64,000 nucleotides of DNA from Cryptomeria japonica (taxonomy: Eukaryota; Streptophyta; Pinopsida; Cupressales; Cupressaceae), in NCBI RefSeq assembly GCF_030272615.1, contig NC_081405.1, positions 26,184,272 through 26,248,271 on the forward strand, written 5' to 3'. Positions 1-11,430 of this stretch are shown here, piece after piece. The number at the start of each line of letters is the position of its first letter. Positions within the stretch are counted from its first letter, which is position 1. Both the position numbers and the translations under genes were made by a program. The notes under the pieces are model-generated. The model saw only the letters and a list, made by a program, of their open reading frames with translations, made no database searches and was not told where the DNA came from.

Positions 1-1
1 A

Positions 2-1615
2 GAAGAGCCCATTGATGCTGAAATGGATATTACCTCCACTAAACTCAAAGGCCAGGAGTGGGATCCTAAGATAAAAAAGGCAAGTAGTGCCTTTTTAGCT
101 GATGACAACTTTGTCACATCGGAAGCATTTATGCAATTCATTTGGAAACAACATATAGATAGATATAATGCTAGATGTGAGACAAGAAAGGCTGAGCAGC
201 CCAATAAAGATCCAGCCTCAGTGGAGGAAGAAATAAAACAAGAGATGATGGAGGAATTCAAAACCATTACCCATGAGCAGGGAAGAGATATGGTAGCACA
301 AGCTGGAGTGCTTATCTTACCAAAGTGGAATATCGCAGATGCCCTGGTGTTAGATGCAGTAAGAAAAGAGACCAAACCCATGGAAGGGGTTACCTTCAAT
401 AAGGATAATGTTGCACTAGTCATGTGGTCTCTCAAGAGAAATGAGAGCAAGAAAGGCAAAGACACCCCAGGGTCAAGTTACCTTGGTGGAATGATGGTAA
501 AGAGAGTACAGAGTACAGGGGTAGTAGAGGCTGCTAGCACTATGTTAGAAACTGCAAAATTCAGTGTTGCAGTGGCAGAGAAGGAAGCCAAAGAAAAAGA
601 GGCCCTCCAAATTAAGTTGGAAACAGTTTTGAAGGCCTATAGCAGTGCCAAGGAGGAGGTGAGAGGTAAAGATAGCATAATTGCTAAGTTGCAAAGCCAG
701 TTGATGGGATAGCACCAACAAGGTGAGTCTTCAACACTGATGATTTCCTCTTCTCCTGCAAGACCTTCGCCTACTAGCCCTATCATTGAATTTCCACCAT
801 CTCCAGCACCCTTCAGCTCTCAAATGATTGAGATTACTCCTCAAGAACTAGAAAACTTGAAACAGACTCAGGCCTTATATGCAGGGAAATATGAGAAAAA
901 GGTAAGGGCCACAATCTCCAGTTTTGCAGATATAATAAATGCCTCATTGCTTTACAACAATGTGGGAAAAATTATGGAGATATGGAATGAGCTGAGGAGA
1001 GATAAGGCCATTTTGACACCCATTTTTGACAGATGGAGGCCTAGGGAGCAAGATCTAGAGTTCATGTGTGTATCCCGTGATGAAGCAAGAGCCAATCCTA
1101 TTATCAAATCCACTTCTGATGTCACTAAAGTCTTAATGCAATTGGCAGCAGAAGTGGATAATGTGGATAGAAAGGTTAATTTGTGTAAGAAGGAATACAC
1201 TGATCAAGTTTTTGAGTTGCTCCCAGGAATTTTTGCTAATCCGAATCAGTTAAAAGACAAGCAAATATGGCTTAAGGAGATAGAAGCTAAATTGTCAGCA
1301 AGGGTTAAAGGAATCATTGATCTTGATGATACTTCTTTCTTTGTTGTGACAATACAGGAAATAGAGAAAATTAAATCACATTATGGTTTTCTTAATTCAG
1401 AAGTCAACAAACTGAGAAATTCCTGGAAAAGGTTGACTAAGATTAAAGATGATGTGATTAATTTTTCATGGTTGACAGAAGAGATATATAGTGAGTGGGA
1501 AATTAAGTATGCCACCCATGATCCGGAACAGTTGGAGAGCACCCCTGAAAAGACAGAAGAGGTTGCAACCGAACAGCCTGTTGAACAGACTGCAGAGGCT
1601 GAAAAGAGCTTGTAA
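2..1615 (+). pseudogene. Accessory ORF of family G, C-terminal 537 codons (G0 copy)
   Basis: One reading frame runs from the window edge to a natural TAA after ...AEKSL, broken by a single in-frame TAG at 710-712. Homologous copies at 45479-49120 and 59836-62742 read through that point. Visible parts are a Lys/Glu-rich helical stretch around 541-700, a Ser/Pro-rich linker around 745-830, then a long predominantly helical C-terminus rich in K and E with a Glu/Thr-rich tail. I recognise no gag, protease, RT, RNase H or integrase motif. In the intact-order copy this ORF lies downstream of integrase, where some Tat and Athila gypsy elements carry extra or env-like ORFs; no signal peptide or membrane segment is visible here. 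Function unknown. Confidence 0.8.
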
Positions 1616-1758
1616 CTATTTTTTGCGGAAAACTTGTAACCTCTTTATTTTTGAAAAGAAATGATTGTAACAAACTCTCCTTGAGAAGTCCGAAGCTTTG
1701 TGCATCCATGTTGTTATAAATGGATACCAGGACTATGGGAAAAATGATCACAAAATTT

Positions 1759-2556
1759 TGTAAGAAAACGCTGCAGAAATTTATCTGAGCTTTTCTAAGT
1801 TTAATGCAGAATCAGAATTTATTGTAATATTTCTTGAACTGAATATCAATATACAGGCCATCGGTTTTGAGTAAGGCTTTGTGTTGTCTTCAAATTTGTT
1901 CACAAATTTATTTACTATTTTCATTCTGAATAATCCAGGGTTGTTCTGTTTAAAAATGGAATTGCAAAGCAAGTTTAGTATAAGTGTTTGTTAGCTTTTC
2001 TCTTTAGGAGAGAAATTAAATACGTGAGATCACTCATACCAGTAATTTCTTTGGGAGGAAACTTTGAATTTTGAGGACCATAGATTAGTTTGGGATGCTT
2101 GAATTCTTGTATGTGTCAGGCATGTATAAGGATTAATGGAAACCAAGCCGACGGGAAGTATAAAGATGTATTGTTTAAGGAGTTTTATTTGAGTTTAGAT
2201 GACTCTGTGACCTTGGATAAGGCACTGGTATTAATTGAAGTTGTTTATTGCATGCTTTGTTGATCGAAATGCTGAATTTAAGTACAATTTCCATCTTTTA
2301 TTTTCAGTTGATTTCAAGGTGAATAAATCCACGAGTTTTCTGGACTGGTTTGCTGTGGGTTTATATTTGAAAGTGTGAATTTAATTCACAAAGGTATACC
2401 CACCTGGACTCCGAGGAAGCCCGAAGTGTAGATGGTTTAATCAAACCTTGTCATATGTTGTCTTGAGAATTTCCTTATCTTTGATGTCTCTTTTGCACCA
2501 AGCTCAAATTATATTACTCTAAGGATATTAAAGGGAATTAGATTTTGAAGACAACA
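1759..2556 (+). repeat. 3' LTR of G0
   Basis: A 798-bp LTR beginning TGTAAGAAAACG and ending GAAGACAACA (TGT...ACA). It aligns end to end with the LTRs at 44541-45338, 58898-59695 and 62755-63549. A purine run (GGGAAAAA) lies about 12 bases before the chosen start, so the true 5' boundary could be up to 12 bases further left (TGATC...); the 3' boundary is firm. Confidence 0.85.
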
Positions 2557-3639
2557 GGGTGAATCAGTACTCCAAAACTTTTCTTGAATAATAACTTTAT
2601 TGTTATGCATAAACAAAATAGTGTAGTAACATAAAATAAAGCTAAAGCAAACAGATAACAATCATACATGATTCACTCCATAACACATATATTTTGGTTA
2701 CACAAAAACTCTTGGCTAGAGAGAAAAACTGTGGTGGGGATGGCACCCACAACTTCTCTACTGCAATAATAAAGAATGCTCAATTAGAGCTATATTTAGC
2801 TATTTCTGATAGCTTACCCTGTTAGGAGTAACAAGATCTGTTAGATCTACCTTGCTAAAGGATTTTACAACATTTATTCTGAATGCTACACCTGGTTAGA
2901 GGCTTTACAATTTATAGACTTGATTAGAGTCTTTTACCCTGTTAAAGGTTTCTCTTTCAATCTTCACAATATTACAATAAAATCATTACAAATATCTACA
3001 ACTTTACATCTGAAATATTATAGCAGATTCTATGTGCTTAGAATAAGATTACCTTGCTTATAGCATACCTCGATAACCCATATAGTAACTCGGTAAACCT
3101 TTCTGTTTACTCTTTTTTTTTACTGTTCTCTGAAAACCTTCTCGGTGACCTCTGTGTCTCTGTAACAGTCTTCCTTCATGCATACATGCACTTCACTTAT
3201 GCTGCATAAATAGATCTCTTAAAACGGTGATCCAATTCATTGCTTCGATCTTACAAACAAGATTCCTTGAGTGAATAACTAAACAAAATATTTTATTGGT
3301 TAGATTGTCCTTGTAATCATACACAATCTTCTGGTGCAATTTCCAATGTAATAATGGTTAGATTTGCCTCGATCTTGTAACATGTTTTCATATGCATGTC
3401 CAGGTTCAATATATATGGTAACACATTTCACTCGGTGAATATCAACTCAGTGTGTCATCTTTACTGGTTGGTAGTTATGAAAAGATACTCAGTAGACAGC
3501 TCGGTGTGTACTGTGTTCTGACTTCTTTCTACTATAACCGACTAGACTGTGCATACCAACTTCTCTATGTGTATACCAACTGCATGATTATGTAGTGCTA
3601 ACCGACTAGAATGTATAGTATGACTTTGAATATAAAAAC
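2557..3639 (-). repeat. Fragment of a copia-type LTR, reversed
   Basis: There is no gene here. The left edge (GGGTGAATCAGTAC) corresponds to the C-rich motif near the 3' end of copia LTRs elsewhere in the window, read on the minus strand (compare the reversed solo LTR at 35256). The block ACTGTGGTGGGGATGGCACCC near 2730 corresponds to the CCCACC...TTTTCCC block of those LTRs. CCGA/TCGG half-sites are frequent, as in the other LTRs. The family is not one of A-F. The right boundary, against the broken gag of element E, is uncertain by tens of bases. Confidence 0.55.
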
Positions 3640-4690
3640 TAATGGCAATTTGATAAGTAGTAACAAAAGACGCATAAGGTAAGTTTCATCATGAGCAAAT
3701 TCCATGCTCATAGTACAAAACTCCCTAATGTGATCTTGAGGATCAGATTTTCCATCGTATTTGTCATATTTAGGAATCTCGCAATGTTGCGGAAATGGTA
3801 TCATATTTAGATTTTTATCAAAAGGATATGGGCATATATCTTCTAATGAATATTTCTTGGAGCTTGTCCCATTTTGCATGTCTTGTATTTGTTGTTGAAG
3901 AGTTTGTATTTGTTGAGTAAGGATGGATAAGGGATTATCTACATAGTTTCTTCTTGTTTCTTCGTGAGTCTTTTTGTCACTATGCTCTTTTCTTTTATCA
4001 TCCCTTTTTTTCCTTGTTTCTTCGTTACTTTCTTTGTTCACATCTTCCTTATTTTTCTCATCTGTGTTTTGGGTGTTACTTGTCTCTGCATCTTGTTTCA
4101 ATCTTTCCATGTTAAAGTATAGTGGTAGTTTAGCTCCAGATTTTGTCAACATCAAGAGATTTTTTTTATTTGTTTTGCCAACAATTTTTCCATTAGCCTA
4201 TCAAATTTGAAATCTTGCTCAAGGTCTCTAATGGTGCTATTGAATGCTTCTTCGTCAACAACAGTAAATCCAAAAGTGTGGAATACAGAAGTATCTTCTT
4301 CCTCCATTTGTTGTTATTTTCTAAGTTGTTCGTGTTGGGCTCTAGTCCAAACTGGCATCTATTTATTTCAAAGTTGTTGAAATTTTTAAAGGACAAAGTC
4401 AATTAGTGATTATTGGTTTAGGAAGATATGCTTTGTTGATCTTACCACTATTGTTTATTCGTTGGGATAAAGCATCTCTTTGTTGAAAGGCGCGTCTTTG
4501 TAAAGTTTCATCATCAAATTTTGTATCGCAGCCACGTAAGTAGTGACGAAAACGGTGTAGGAATGCCCTATGTTTCAATAAGATCTTGTGATTGATATAC
4601 AAGAATCTTATCCTTTTCTGAGTAGCTTTATAACTGGGTTTTGTTTTCTTAAGGTGATACTTAAAATTCATATAAGCATTTGACAATTCA
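3640..4690 (-). pseudogene. gag: Broken gypsy gag (element E)
   Basis: Minus-strand reading frames give, in order, an N-terminal helical segment starting near 4686, a segment containing VDEEAFNSTIRDLEQDF, then a Lys/Glu/Asp-rich linker and a Gln-rich helix (QIQTLQQQIQDM). Last comes IPKYDKYDGKSDPQDHIREF followed by HDETYLMRL. This last block is the start of the retrotransposon gag (capsid) domain typical of plant gypsy elements. The frames are shifted against each other at least twice. The homology stops at about 3660, in the middle of the capsid domain, where the reading becomes unrelated hydrophobic sequence; the rest of gag and all of pol are missing. Confidence 0.7.
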
Positions 4691-6580
4691 CAAGTTTGTT
4701 TGATTCCAATGTTGGTGCAATTTTGGTTTTGATATAACCTAGGTTCAAAATAGGAAAGATATATCCAAGATTAGGAACCTAGTATAGATTTGATCAAGCT
4801 TCGTGATAGAGGATTTGATTATCTTGATGAGAAACTTGACAAAGATGTTGATTTTTTCACTTAAGATGGTTGAATCGATAGCTTGTTAAATGTTAATGTT
4901 TACAAAACCTTTTGAGTATAACCTGTTTGATTAGCAACCTAGTTGTTTGATAGTTTGAAAATACGTGATGGTTTTAGAGAAAAACCTACTTCAAGAATTA
5001 TTTTGATATTGATGTTTTGACACTTTGATTTTGATTTGGTGTTTCAAGTGTTGGAAAGCTTTTGTATTACCCTTTTGATCAAACTTTTTCAGAAATTTGT
5101 TAGATTTTTGCTCACTCGTAGATGATAATTTTCTTCAATTTTTGACCATTCAGAACATGTTATAGACATAGAAGATAGAATGTTTAATAAACAAAATGCA
5201 CAAGAAAATACAATCACTATGGCAGGCTGAGACAATAGTTGTTGGATCTCACATGGAGTTTCCCCCGAGGCTACGCTATTCAAAGTGAATATTTAGATGC
5301 TTGACCCCACTGGCTCCACCCTCGGCACTCACTTCTTCGGGGCAGCCAAGCACCAATTTCCATGAAATCTCCTCATGGAAAACTTTATATCTTTACTAGG
5401 AACCATATGTATGTGAGCCGCTTCAGAGGTCCGACCTCCTACACCAACAACTAGAAGGATTTTGGCAACTAGTACAAGTGGTTTTTGGTAAAGGCTTTCA
5501 GTCATGTGGCCATACATGCGACACTTTCAGTTCTGTAAATACAGAAGGTTCCCAGCCTATAGAGATTACACTCCATAGGGTTTATGGGGAAACATAGTGT
5601 CGGTATGAACTTATCAACACATGTTGTTTGGGATTTTCGTCATAAACATGATTTATTTATAGTGGATTGGAAGGACTCAGTATTAGCTTGTTTCCACTTT
5701 AGGTCATTCCCCTCTCACTGGCCCCCTCAAGGCAGCTTGGGAAGGCAAACCCTCTAAAAGGATTTAATTGCTTGAAAGTAAAGAAAGCATAAAAGAGTTG
5801 GTTTGGCTTTTTGATCACCTAATTAAGGGGAGAGCATATACCTACCACTTTCGAGACACAGAATACAAGTGTTCTTTTTAACCTTTTCAAAGTAATTGTT
5901 GGCTAAGTCTTATTTGGAGATGTTGCTCCAACAAGCATGGTGTTTATTTTATCCTTTTTTAAGTCTATGTGCAACTATTTTAGAGAAAATACCAAAAATG
6001 CAAGTTGCATGTTATCAATTCATCCTTTTAGTTAAACTAGATGGACAAGATATGATATATTACTTCCCAAATTAAGACTTTTAATTAGCTAGATGATAAA
6101 ATGCATTAAATTTGCCTTAAATGCCATCCTGCACATGCATGTTAGTAATCTAAAAAATCTGATTTCTTGGACATTCGGACCTGCTAACCTAACATATGCG
6201 CTATCTTTGTATTCAAAAGCACTAAACTATAGATCAAAAGTGATAACTTAGACTACAAAAGCGTTGCTCTGTGGATACAAAAACGTGATTTCTTTGACAT
6301 ATGCGCTAACCTATGATACAAATACGTTAACCTCTTATGCAAATGCGCAGAATTTAAGACAAAAGCGCTATATATATGACATATGTGCTAACCTATGATG
6401 CAAATGCGTGGTTTTTTAGACAAAATCGCTAACCTACATGACATATGCGCTAACCTATGATTCAAATGCGCTAACCGGATGAACAAAAGCACTATCAAAA
6501 TTCACACATATGTGAATTTGCATTACAAATGCGTTAATTCTACTTTTTGTGAGATTTTTAAAGGTATATGCGAGGTCTAT
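4691..6580 (-). other. Leader of element E, gene-free
   Basis: About 1.9 kb between gag and the primer-binding site. Short ORFs exist on both strands but none resembles a known protein. It contains a degenerate tandem repeat (6150-6540, listed separately). The remainder shows no recognisable structure. A leader this long is unusual for gypsy elements but the region could also include an undetected older insertion. Confidence 0.4.
6150..6540. repeat. Degenerate tandem repeat of about 25-35 bp
   Basis: The words CATATGCGCTAACCTATGAT and CAAATGCG recur many times with variable spacing, in the pattern (A)CATATGCGCTAACCTATGAT-CAAATGCG. Some repeats read ACAAAAGCGCTA. The spacing drifts, so it is an old, imperfect minisatellite inside the leader of element E. 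Confidence 0.65.
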
Positions 6581-6600
6581 GAGCCCCACGGTGGGTGCCA
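6581..6600 (-). promoter_or_regulatory. Primer-binding site of element E
   Basis: On the minus strand it reads TGGCACCCACCGTGGGGCTC, starting three bases after the LTR end (...CTCACACA). The TGG start pairs with a tRNA CCA end, and the type TGGCgCCCACCGTGGGG is common among plant Ty3/gypsy elements. This site fixes the orientation and the inner LTR boundary. Confidence 0.75.
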
Positions 6601-6603
6601 AAA

Positions 6604-7702
6604 TGTGTGAGCTTGAATTTCATTCTCAGAATGTTACCTACAATAAATTAGTTTCACAAAATACAAATGGAAATGTATACAGGAAATCCAAATTCAACCA
6701 ATGAAACTACATGAAATACATATTAAAATAAAACATTATTTTACCTTCATGGCTTATGTCTCATTGTGTCCTAAGATGGTGTGCTCTAAGACAATGCATT
6801 GTTGGCTTCCAAGATGGCATATGAAGAATGGACTGATAACTTGTAGTTAACTAACACTATGATATGCAACTGCTACATGGTTATGCTAAAATGATTATAA
6901 TATGATGCTATATGATAATTGCTACATTTCTATTTGCTTCAAAAACAAACAGATGCATAAGATTAGCTTGTAAAATGCACTTACAGTCTCTTGAAGTATA
7001 ACTCTCTCTCAACTGAAGCTCTTGACTTAATAGACTTTGAGAGGATAAGATGATGTGGCTTAGATCAACGGTCCAGATCAGATTTATAGATTTGGATGGC
7101 CATGAGCAAGAGTGAAAGTTGAGAGAAAGGGGGAAGGAGAAGACAAGTGTCACTCATCTCACCTTTTCTGGGTTGCTGACTGAGGGAATCTAGGGATGGT
7201 TGGAGGAAATTTAGGCATGAGAGGACAAGTGGACTCAAGTCCTTCCTAAGATGTAGGGAGTGTTGGAGAGAACATAGGAAATGGTTATGAAATATGTGTA
7301 CGTACACAATTTTCATTAAGTTTGGTGGTTGGAGATAAATGATAAATTAATATTTAAGAAATATTAATTTCCTTAGCCACATGTTTGATGAGTTGGCAAA
7401 GGGAAGATGAAGTGGAGATGGAAAAATGAGTTGGATAAGGGATTTAAATAATTTAAAAATTATTTAATATTTGAGACTATAGGATAGGAGAATAACTATT
7501 AAATATTGGATATTTAATTAACTTGATTAAAAAGATAATTAAATATTAGATATTTAATTAATTAGAAGAATATGATAGATGAATTAATTAATAAAATATT
7601 GATTAATAGAAAGACATGAAAATGAATTAAATAAATTAATCTTTTCAAATTAACTATTTAATAGAAGAATTATTATTAAATAAATATAAAATATTTATTT
7701 CA
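6604..7702 (-). repeat. 5' LTR of element E
   Basis: In plus-strand view it starts TGTGTGAGCTTG next to the primer site. It extends right through an AT-rich part (7320-7700, rich in TTAATTAA-like words), which would be its U3 on the minus strand. No second LTR is in the window, so the outer end cannot be fixed by comparison; the LTR is taken to end where copia F sequence begins. Confidence 0.5.
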
Positions 7703-9162
7703 TTGCTCATAGCCAATTTTTATGTGTATACACCTATTCAACCGGTAGAGAAGGCCCTGGCAGCTAAAGTTGATGTAAAGGATGAATGGATCATTGATTC
7801 AGGATGCTCACATCATATGACTAGAGATAAAAGTAAATTCTTGAACTTTCAAGAATACAATGGAGGCTTAGTGAGATTTGGAGATGATAAAGCTTGTTTG
7901 ATCAAAGGTAAAGGTACAATATCTCTTGATGGTAAGCATAATACTGACAATGTTTACTATGTTGAAGGTTTAAAGCATAATCTTTTGAGTGTTGGTCAAT
8001 TAGTTGAAAAATGATTTCAGTTACAATTCAAAAATGGAAAATGCAAAATCATGAATAGAACTGGTTTGGAAATTGCAACCAATAATCAAACTAGATGTAA
8101 TATCTTTCATTTGAATAACAATGAAAAGCCATGCTTGATTGCACATATTGATGAAAGTTGGCTATGGCATAAGAGACTTTGTCATGTAAATTTTGATTGC
8201 ATGGTAAAATTCAATACTACTAAAGCAATTAGAGATTTACCTAAGATTGTCAAACCTCACAATATAGTATGTAAGGAATGTCAATTGGGAAAACAAGTTA
8301 GAGCTACTTTTAAAAGTATTCCAGAAAAATCAAATAATGCTCTTAATTTAATTCATACTGATTTATGTGGTCCAGCTAGAACTAAAAGTTTGCAAGGTGA
8401 TAGATACTTCATGCTAACCATTGATGACTACTCTAGAATGTGTTGGGTTATTTTTCTCAGAGAAAAATCAAAAGCACTTGGAAAGTTCAAACTGTTCAAA
8501 GCAATGGTATAAAATGAAACTGGTAAGAAAATCAAATGTCTAAGATCAGATCAAGGAGAAGAATTTACATCCAAGGAATTTAATACATTTTGTGAAGTGA
8601 ATGGAATCAGAAGATAGCTATCAGCACCCTAGACACCACAACAGAATGGAGTTGTTGAAAGGAAAAACAAAACTATCTTGGATGCAACAAGAAGTATGTT
8701 ATCAGAAGCAAATCTACCACATGTGTATTGGAGAGAGGCAGTAATTACAATGGTGTATACATTCAACAAAGTTCACATCAAAGGTGAAACCGATAAGACC
8801 CCTCATGAACTATGGTTTGGTATACTCCTACTCTTAAATATTTCAGAATTTTTGGAAGTAAATGCTATATTAGAAGGAATGAGTATATTGGCAAATTTGA
8901 TCCTAGAAGTGATGAAGGAATATTTCTAGGTTATTCATCTAAGAGCAAGGCATATAAATGTTTTAACAAAAGATTGCAAAAAATTGTTGAGAGTACAAAT
9001 GTGAAGATTGATGAACAATTTAGAGGAACTTCAAGGTACATAGACTCTAAACTGGCAGTAGAGATTCTAACAAATAAACCTACATTGAACCCACCGATAC
9101 AGAATGAAGATCCAGTTACACCAGTATCATTTGAAAAATTCTACAGTAACTAAGGAATAGCA
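7703..9162 (+). pseudogene. pol: Copia pol, protease to integrase (element F)
   Basis: The aspartic protease motif WIIDSGCSHHM lies at about 7788-7820. The GAG-pre-integrase and zinc-binding part follow (WLWHKRLCHVNFD ... CKECQLGKQ, about 8158-8295). The integrase core comes next: HTDLCGPA, LTIDDYSRM, RSDQGEEF (second catalytic Asp), and NGVVERKN with the catalytic Glu near 8650. The chain then runs to the FLGYSSKSKAYKCFNKR segment. In-frame stops occur near 8012, 8511, 8617 and 8630, and the frame shifts near 8830. The reading then ends in a segment that normally precedes RT. The protein would be a nuclear integrase that joins cDNA to the genome; this copy cannot make it. Confidence 0.85.
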
Positions 9163-10081
9163 GCAAACGAAGACACCCCAGTATGTAAGACTGAATCATT
9201 CTGAAGAATAGATAATTGGAGAAATAAAATTCTTTTTAGGATTGTAGATTTCACAGACTGATAAAGGTATATTCTTGAGTCAATCCAAGTACTTGAAAGA
9301 GTTATTAAATAAATTTGGGATGGAGAACTCTAAACCAATAAGCACACCTATGACTACAAATGACAAATTATCACAAAGGGATGAATCTACACCTGTTAAT
9401 CCGATTAGATACAAATCTATGATAGGAGGTTTACTGTATTTGACACAAACAAGACCTGATATCATGAATGCAGTATGTATTGTTTCAAGATTTCAGAGTA
9501 ATCCTAGAGAAAATCATGAATCAACTGTAAAAAAGATTTTTCGGTACTTGCAAGGCACTACAAATCTTGGATTATGGTATCCTAGAGATGAAAACTTTGA
9601 ATTATGTGAATACATAGATGCAAATTGGGTAGGAGATGTGGATGATAGAAAAAGCACCACTGACAGAGCATTTTTTCTTGGAAGAAGATTAATTTCTTGG
9701 TTGAGTAAGAAACAAAGTTGTACATATTTATCAATAGCTGAATCAGAATATGTTGTAGCAGCAACTAACTGTACACAAGTATTATGGCCTAAGCAAATGT
9801 TGAAGGATATAAAGGTAAAATGCAAGGAACCTATTACTATCTATTGTGATAACACTACAGCAATTGACATATCTAAGAATTTGGTACTACATTCTAAAAC
9901 CAAACATGTTTCTATCAAACCGAATTTTCTAAGGGAAAATGTTGAAGCAAAAGAAATTAAAATGGTTTATGTAAATACTAAAGAGAAAATTGTAGATACT
10001 TTCACTAAAACTCTGCCTAAGGAGACTTTTGAATATCTCAGAGATCAGCTTGGGGTCATACCCCCACAGGTAGAGACTTAG
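9163..10081 (+). pseudogene. pol: Copia pol, RT thumb and RNase H (element F; RT core deleted)
   Basis: The sequence jumps from the pre-RT linker (YVRLNHSEEQIIG equivalent, 9183-9222) straight into the RT thumb (GEIKFFLGL, about 9220). The palm with the catalytic (Y/F)xDD motif is therefore missing. An open frame from 9275 to 10081 then covers KYLKELLNKFGM, the tether (YKSMIGGLLYLTQTRPDI) and RNase H. RNase H motifs visible are YIDANWVGDVDDRKST (first Asp), SIAESEYVVAA (Glu) and IYCDNTTAI (Asp). The frame closes with LGVIPPQVET, the usual copia pol end. A family A copy in this window (19445-21080) shows what is missing. The deletion makes the element dead for reverse transcription. Confidence 0.85.
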
Positions 10082-10443
10082 GAAGTTGATGTTTGTCATC
10101 AACCGACAGAATTAACAGAGAAATCTTTTACTCCGGCTTTGATGAGGAAGCTACTTCTCAGGGGGAGTAGTTGGTATACTAAATTGGTTGGTATTTTGTA
10201 TCTAAATTTTTTTTTTACTTTGGCATTTGATGTCAAAGGGGGAGAAATTGAAATGGAAAAACACATTATCTTTTGGGGAGAGATTATTCATTGAGGGAGA
10301 GATTGTTACTCTCTGTATCTATATTTTGATTTTTGGTTATGATCTCTTCTGGGAGATTGTTGGCTTTTGGTATTTGGCATTTCTGTTTTGGCACTTTGAT
10401 GGTTTTTCCATCTTGTGTTGCCATCAATGCCAAAAGGGGATAT
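10082..10443 (+). promoter_or_regulatory. 3' untranslated region of F with several polypurine tracts
   Basis: It contains repeated GGGGGAG-type tracts (CAGGGGGAGTAG at about 10157, AAAGGGGGAGAAATTG at about 10236) and a final CAAAAGGGGATAT directly before the LTR. The last would prime plus-strand synthesis. Multiple polypurine tracts before the 3' LTR are a known hallmark of Sirevirus-type copia elements. Confidence 0.65.
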
Positions 10444-11428
10444 TGTTGGTATTTTGGTATGGTTTTTTCATTGATGTCAACACCTACTATCACTTATCAA
10501 TTTTGGCACTTTGGAGAATCAACAACATTCATCGGCAAGCAAATGACTCATGCACAGTCACCAGTATCTGGTACACCGGAAGGATTTAATGATCACCGAC
10601 ACTTGGAATGGCATGGAAAACACTTGGTTATGTCAAAGACCTCACTTGGACACTTTATCTTGAAGATTTGTTTATTGGCATATTCGTATCAGCACATGTG
10701 TTGTTACCGACAAATAGGTCCAGGTTATACACCGACAGGCTTATCTTTTCGAGATCAGCATGGCACACTATGGAGATGATTAATTATTGTTGTAAATGCA
10801 TTAAGCCGACATGTTGAATCGGTTATTGCATCAGGAATTAATTTATTTATAAATTTATTTTATTGTAATATCCTTTAGAGATAACCAACTAAAATTGGTC
10901 CTAGGTTATGATATAAATGTAAGATCTTATTTGTAAGATCGAACGTGGAATGTGGAAAAAGATTGTGTGAAGGTATATGTGAGAATAAGAAGAACTATAC
11001 ACACAAACATCATTTGAACGTGAAGCAAGGTTTTTATGAAAGCATATCAGAACTACACTGGTACTGAATCCAGCATATGAAGATGCTATTTTGAGTAGTA
11101 CTTTATTATTGGATTTAACCATCCAATTGTAGTCAGTGTGACTCCTATTTTGTGTTTGAGCAGTGAGCTCTAGGCACTTGGCCTTTCTACATGTGCAGAC
11201 CCCATTTGTATACACTTACTATCTGCATTAGTATCATCTGATTGTGGGTAAGGTTTCCCACTGTGGTTTTTCCCCTTACAGGGTTTCCACATACAAATAT
11301 TGGTGTTATGTTTTGTGGATGTTATTATCTTTCTATTTTATGAATTAAGTTGGTTAAGTTATTTTTGGTTTGAATTATTAGACAACTAATTTACCAGCCC
11401 CCCTCTCAGTTGCCTTTGGGACCTAACA
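10444..11428 (+). repeat. 3' LTR of F
   Basis: A 985-bp LTR, TGTTGGTATTTT ... GGGACCTAACA. It carries a TATA-like box (TATAAATG at 10912), the block GAGCAGTGAGCTCTAGGC (about 11158) and the C-run CAGCCCCCCTCTCAG before its end. The LTRs of A, B and D carry the same kind of blocks. The following base starts the unrelated remnant H. Confidence 0.8.
10912..10919 (+). promoter_or_regulatory. TATA-like box in the F LTR
   Basis: TATAAATG about 470 bases into the LTR, at the position equivalent to the TATA boxes in the A and B LTRs. Expected to mark the U3/R border region. Confidence 0.45.
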
Positions 11429-11430
11429 TA

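Larger units (their letters stand above)
1..2556 (+). mobile_element. Family G Ty3/gypsy element, 3' end only (copy G0)
   Basis: This is the 3' end of an LTR retrotransposon entering from the left edge of the window. It holds the C-terminal part of the accessory ORF followed by a 798-bp 3' LTR. The same ORF and LTR occur in reverse orientation at 44541-49120 and 58898-62742, which is how the family was recognised. G0 is visibly more diverged from those copies than they are from each other. Its right flank (GGGTGAATCAG) matches the inside of copia-type LTRs, so G0 appears to sit inside the LTR fragment that follows. The left end and its target duplication lie outside the window. Confidence 0.9.
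3640..7702 (-). mobile_element. Family E Ty3/gypsy element, 5' portion
   Basis: Reading on the minus strand from high to low coordinates: an LTR (about 7702-6604), a primer-binding site (6600-6581), a leader of about 1.9 kb without a clear ORF, and a broken gag (about 4690-3640). Protease, RT and integrase are absent; the element is cut inside gag. A GAG-to-RT order cannot be checked, but the gag sequence and the primer site type both fit plant Ty3/gypsy rather than copia. The right boundary is where copia F begins, near 7703. Confidence 0.7.
7703..11428 (+). mobile_element. Family F Ty1/copia element, 5'-truncated
   Basis: The order protease, GAG-pre-integrase, integrase, (RT), RNase H, 3' untranslated region, LTR is the copia order. 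The 5' LTR, primer site and gag are missing; homology starts just before the protease active site. An internal deletion near 9165-9215 removes most of reverse transcriptase. The 3' half is complete, with polypurine tracts and a full LTR. No target duplication can be tested because the left end is lost. Confidence 0.85.

Noticed and set aside
952-1200. 82-codon minus-strand ORF also seen reversed at 45894 and 60251
   Set aside because: Conserved only because it is antisense to the conserved accessory ORF.
5285-5345. A possible second primer site or LTR edge near the GGCTCCACCCTCGGCACTC sequence
   Set aside because: No adjacent LTR copy; the primer site at 6581-6600 with its LTR edge explains element E better.
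6600-7702. Host gene or promoter in the AT-rich stretch before copia F
   Set aside because: No exon-like frames; the position next to the primer site marks it as the E LTR.
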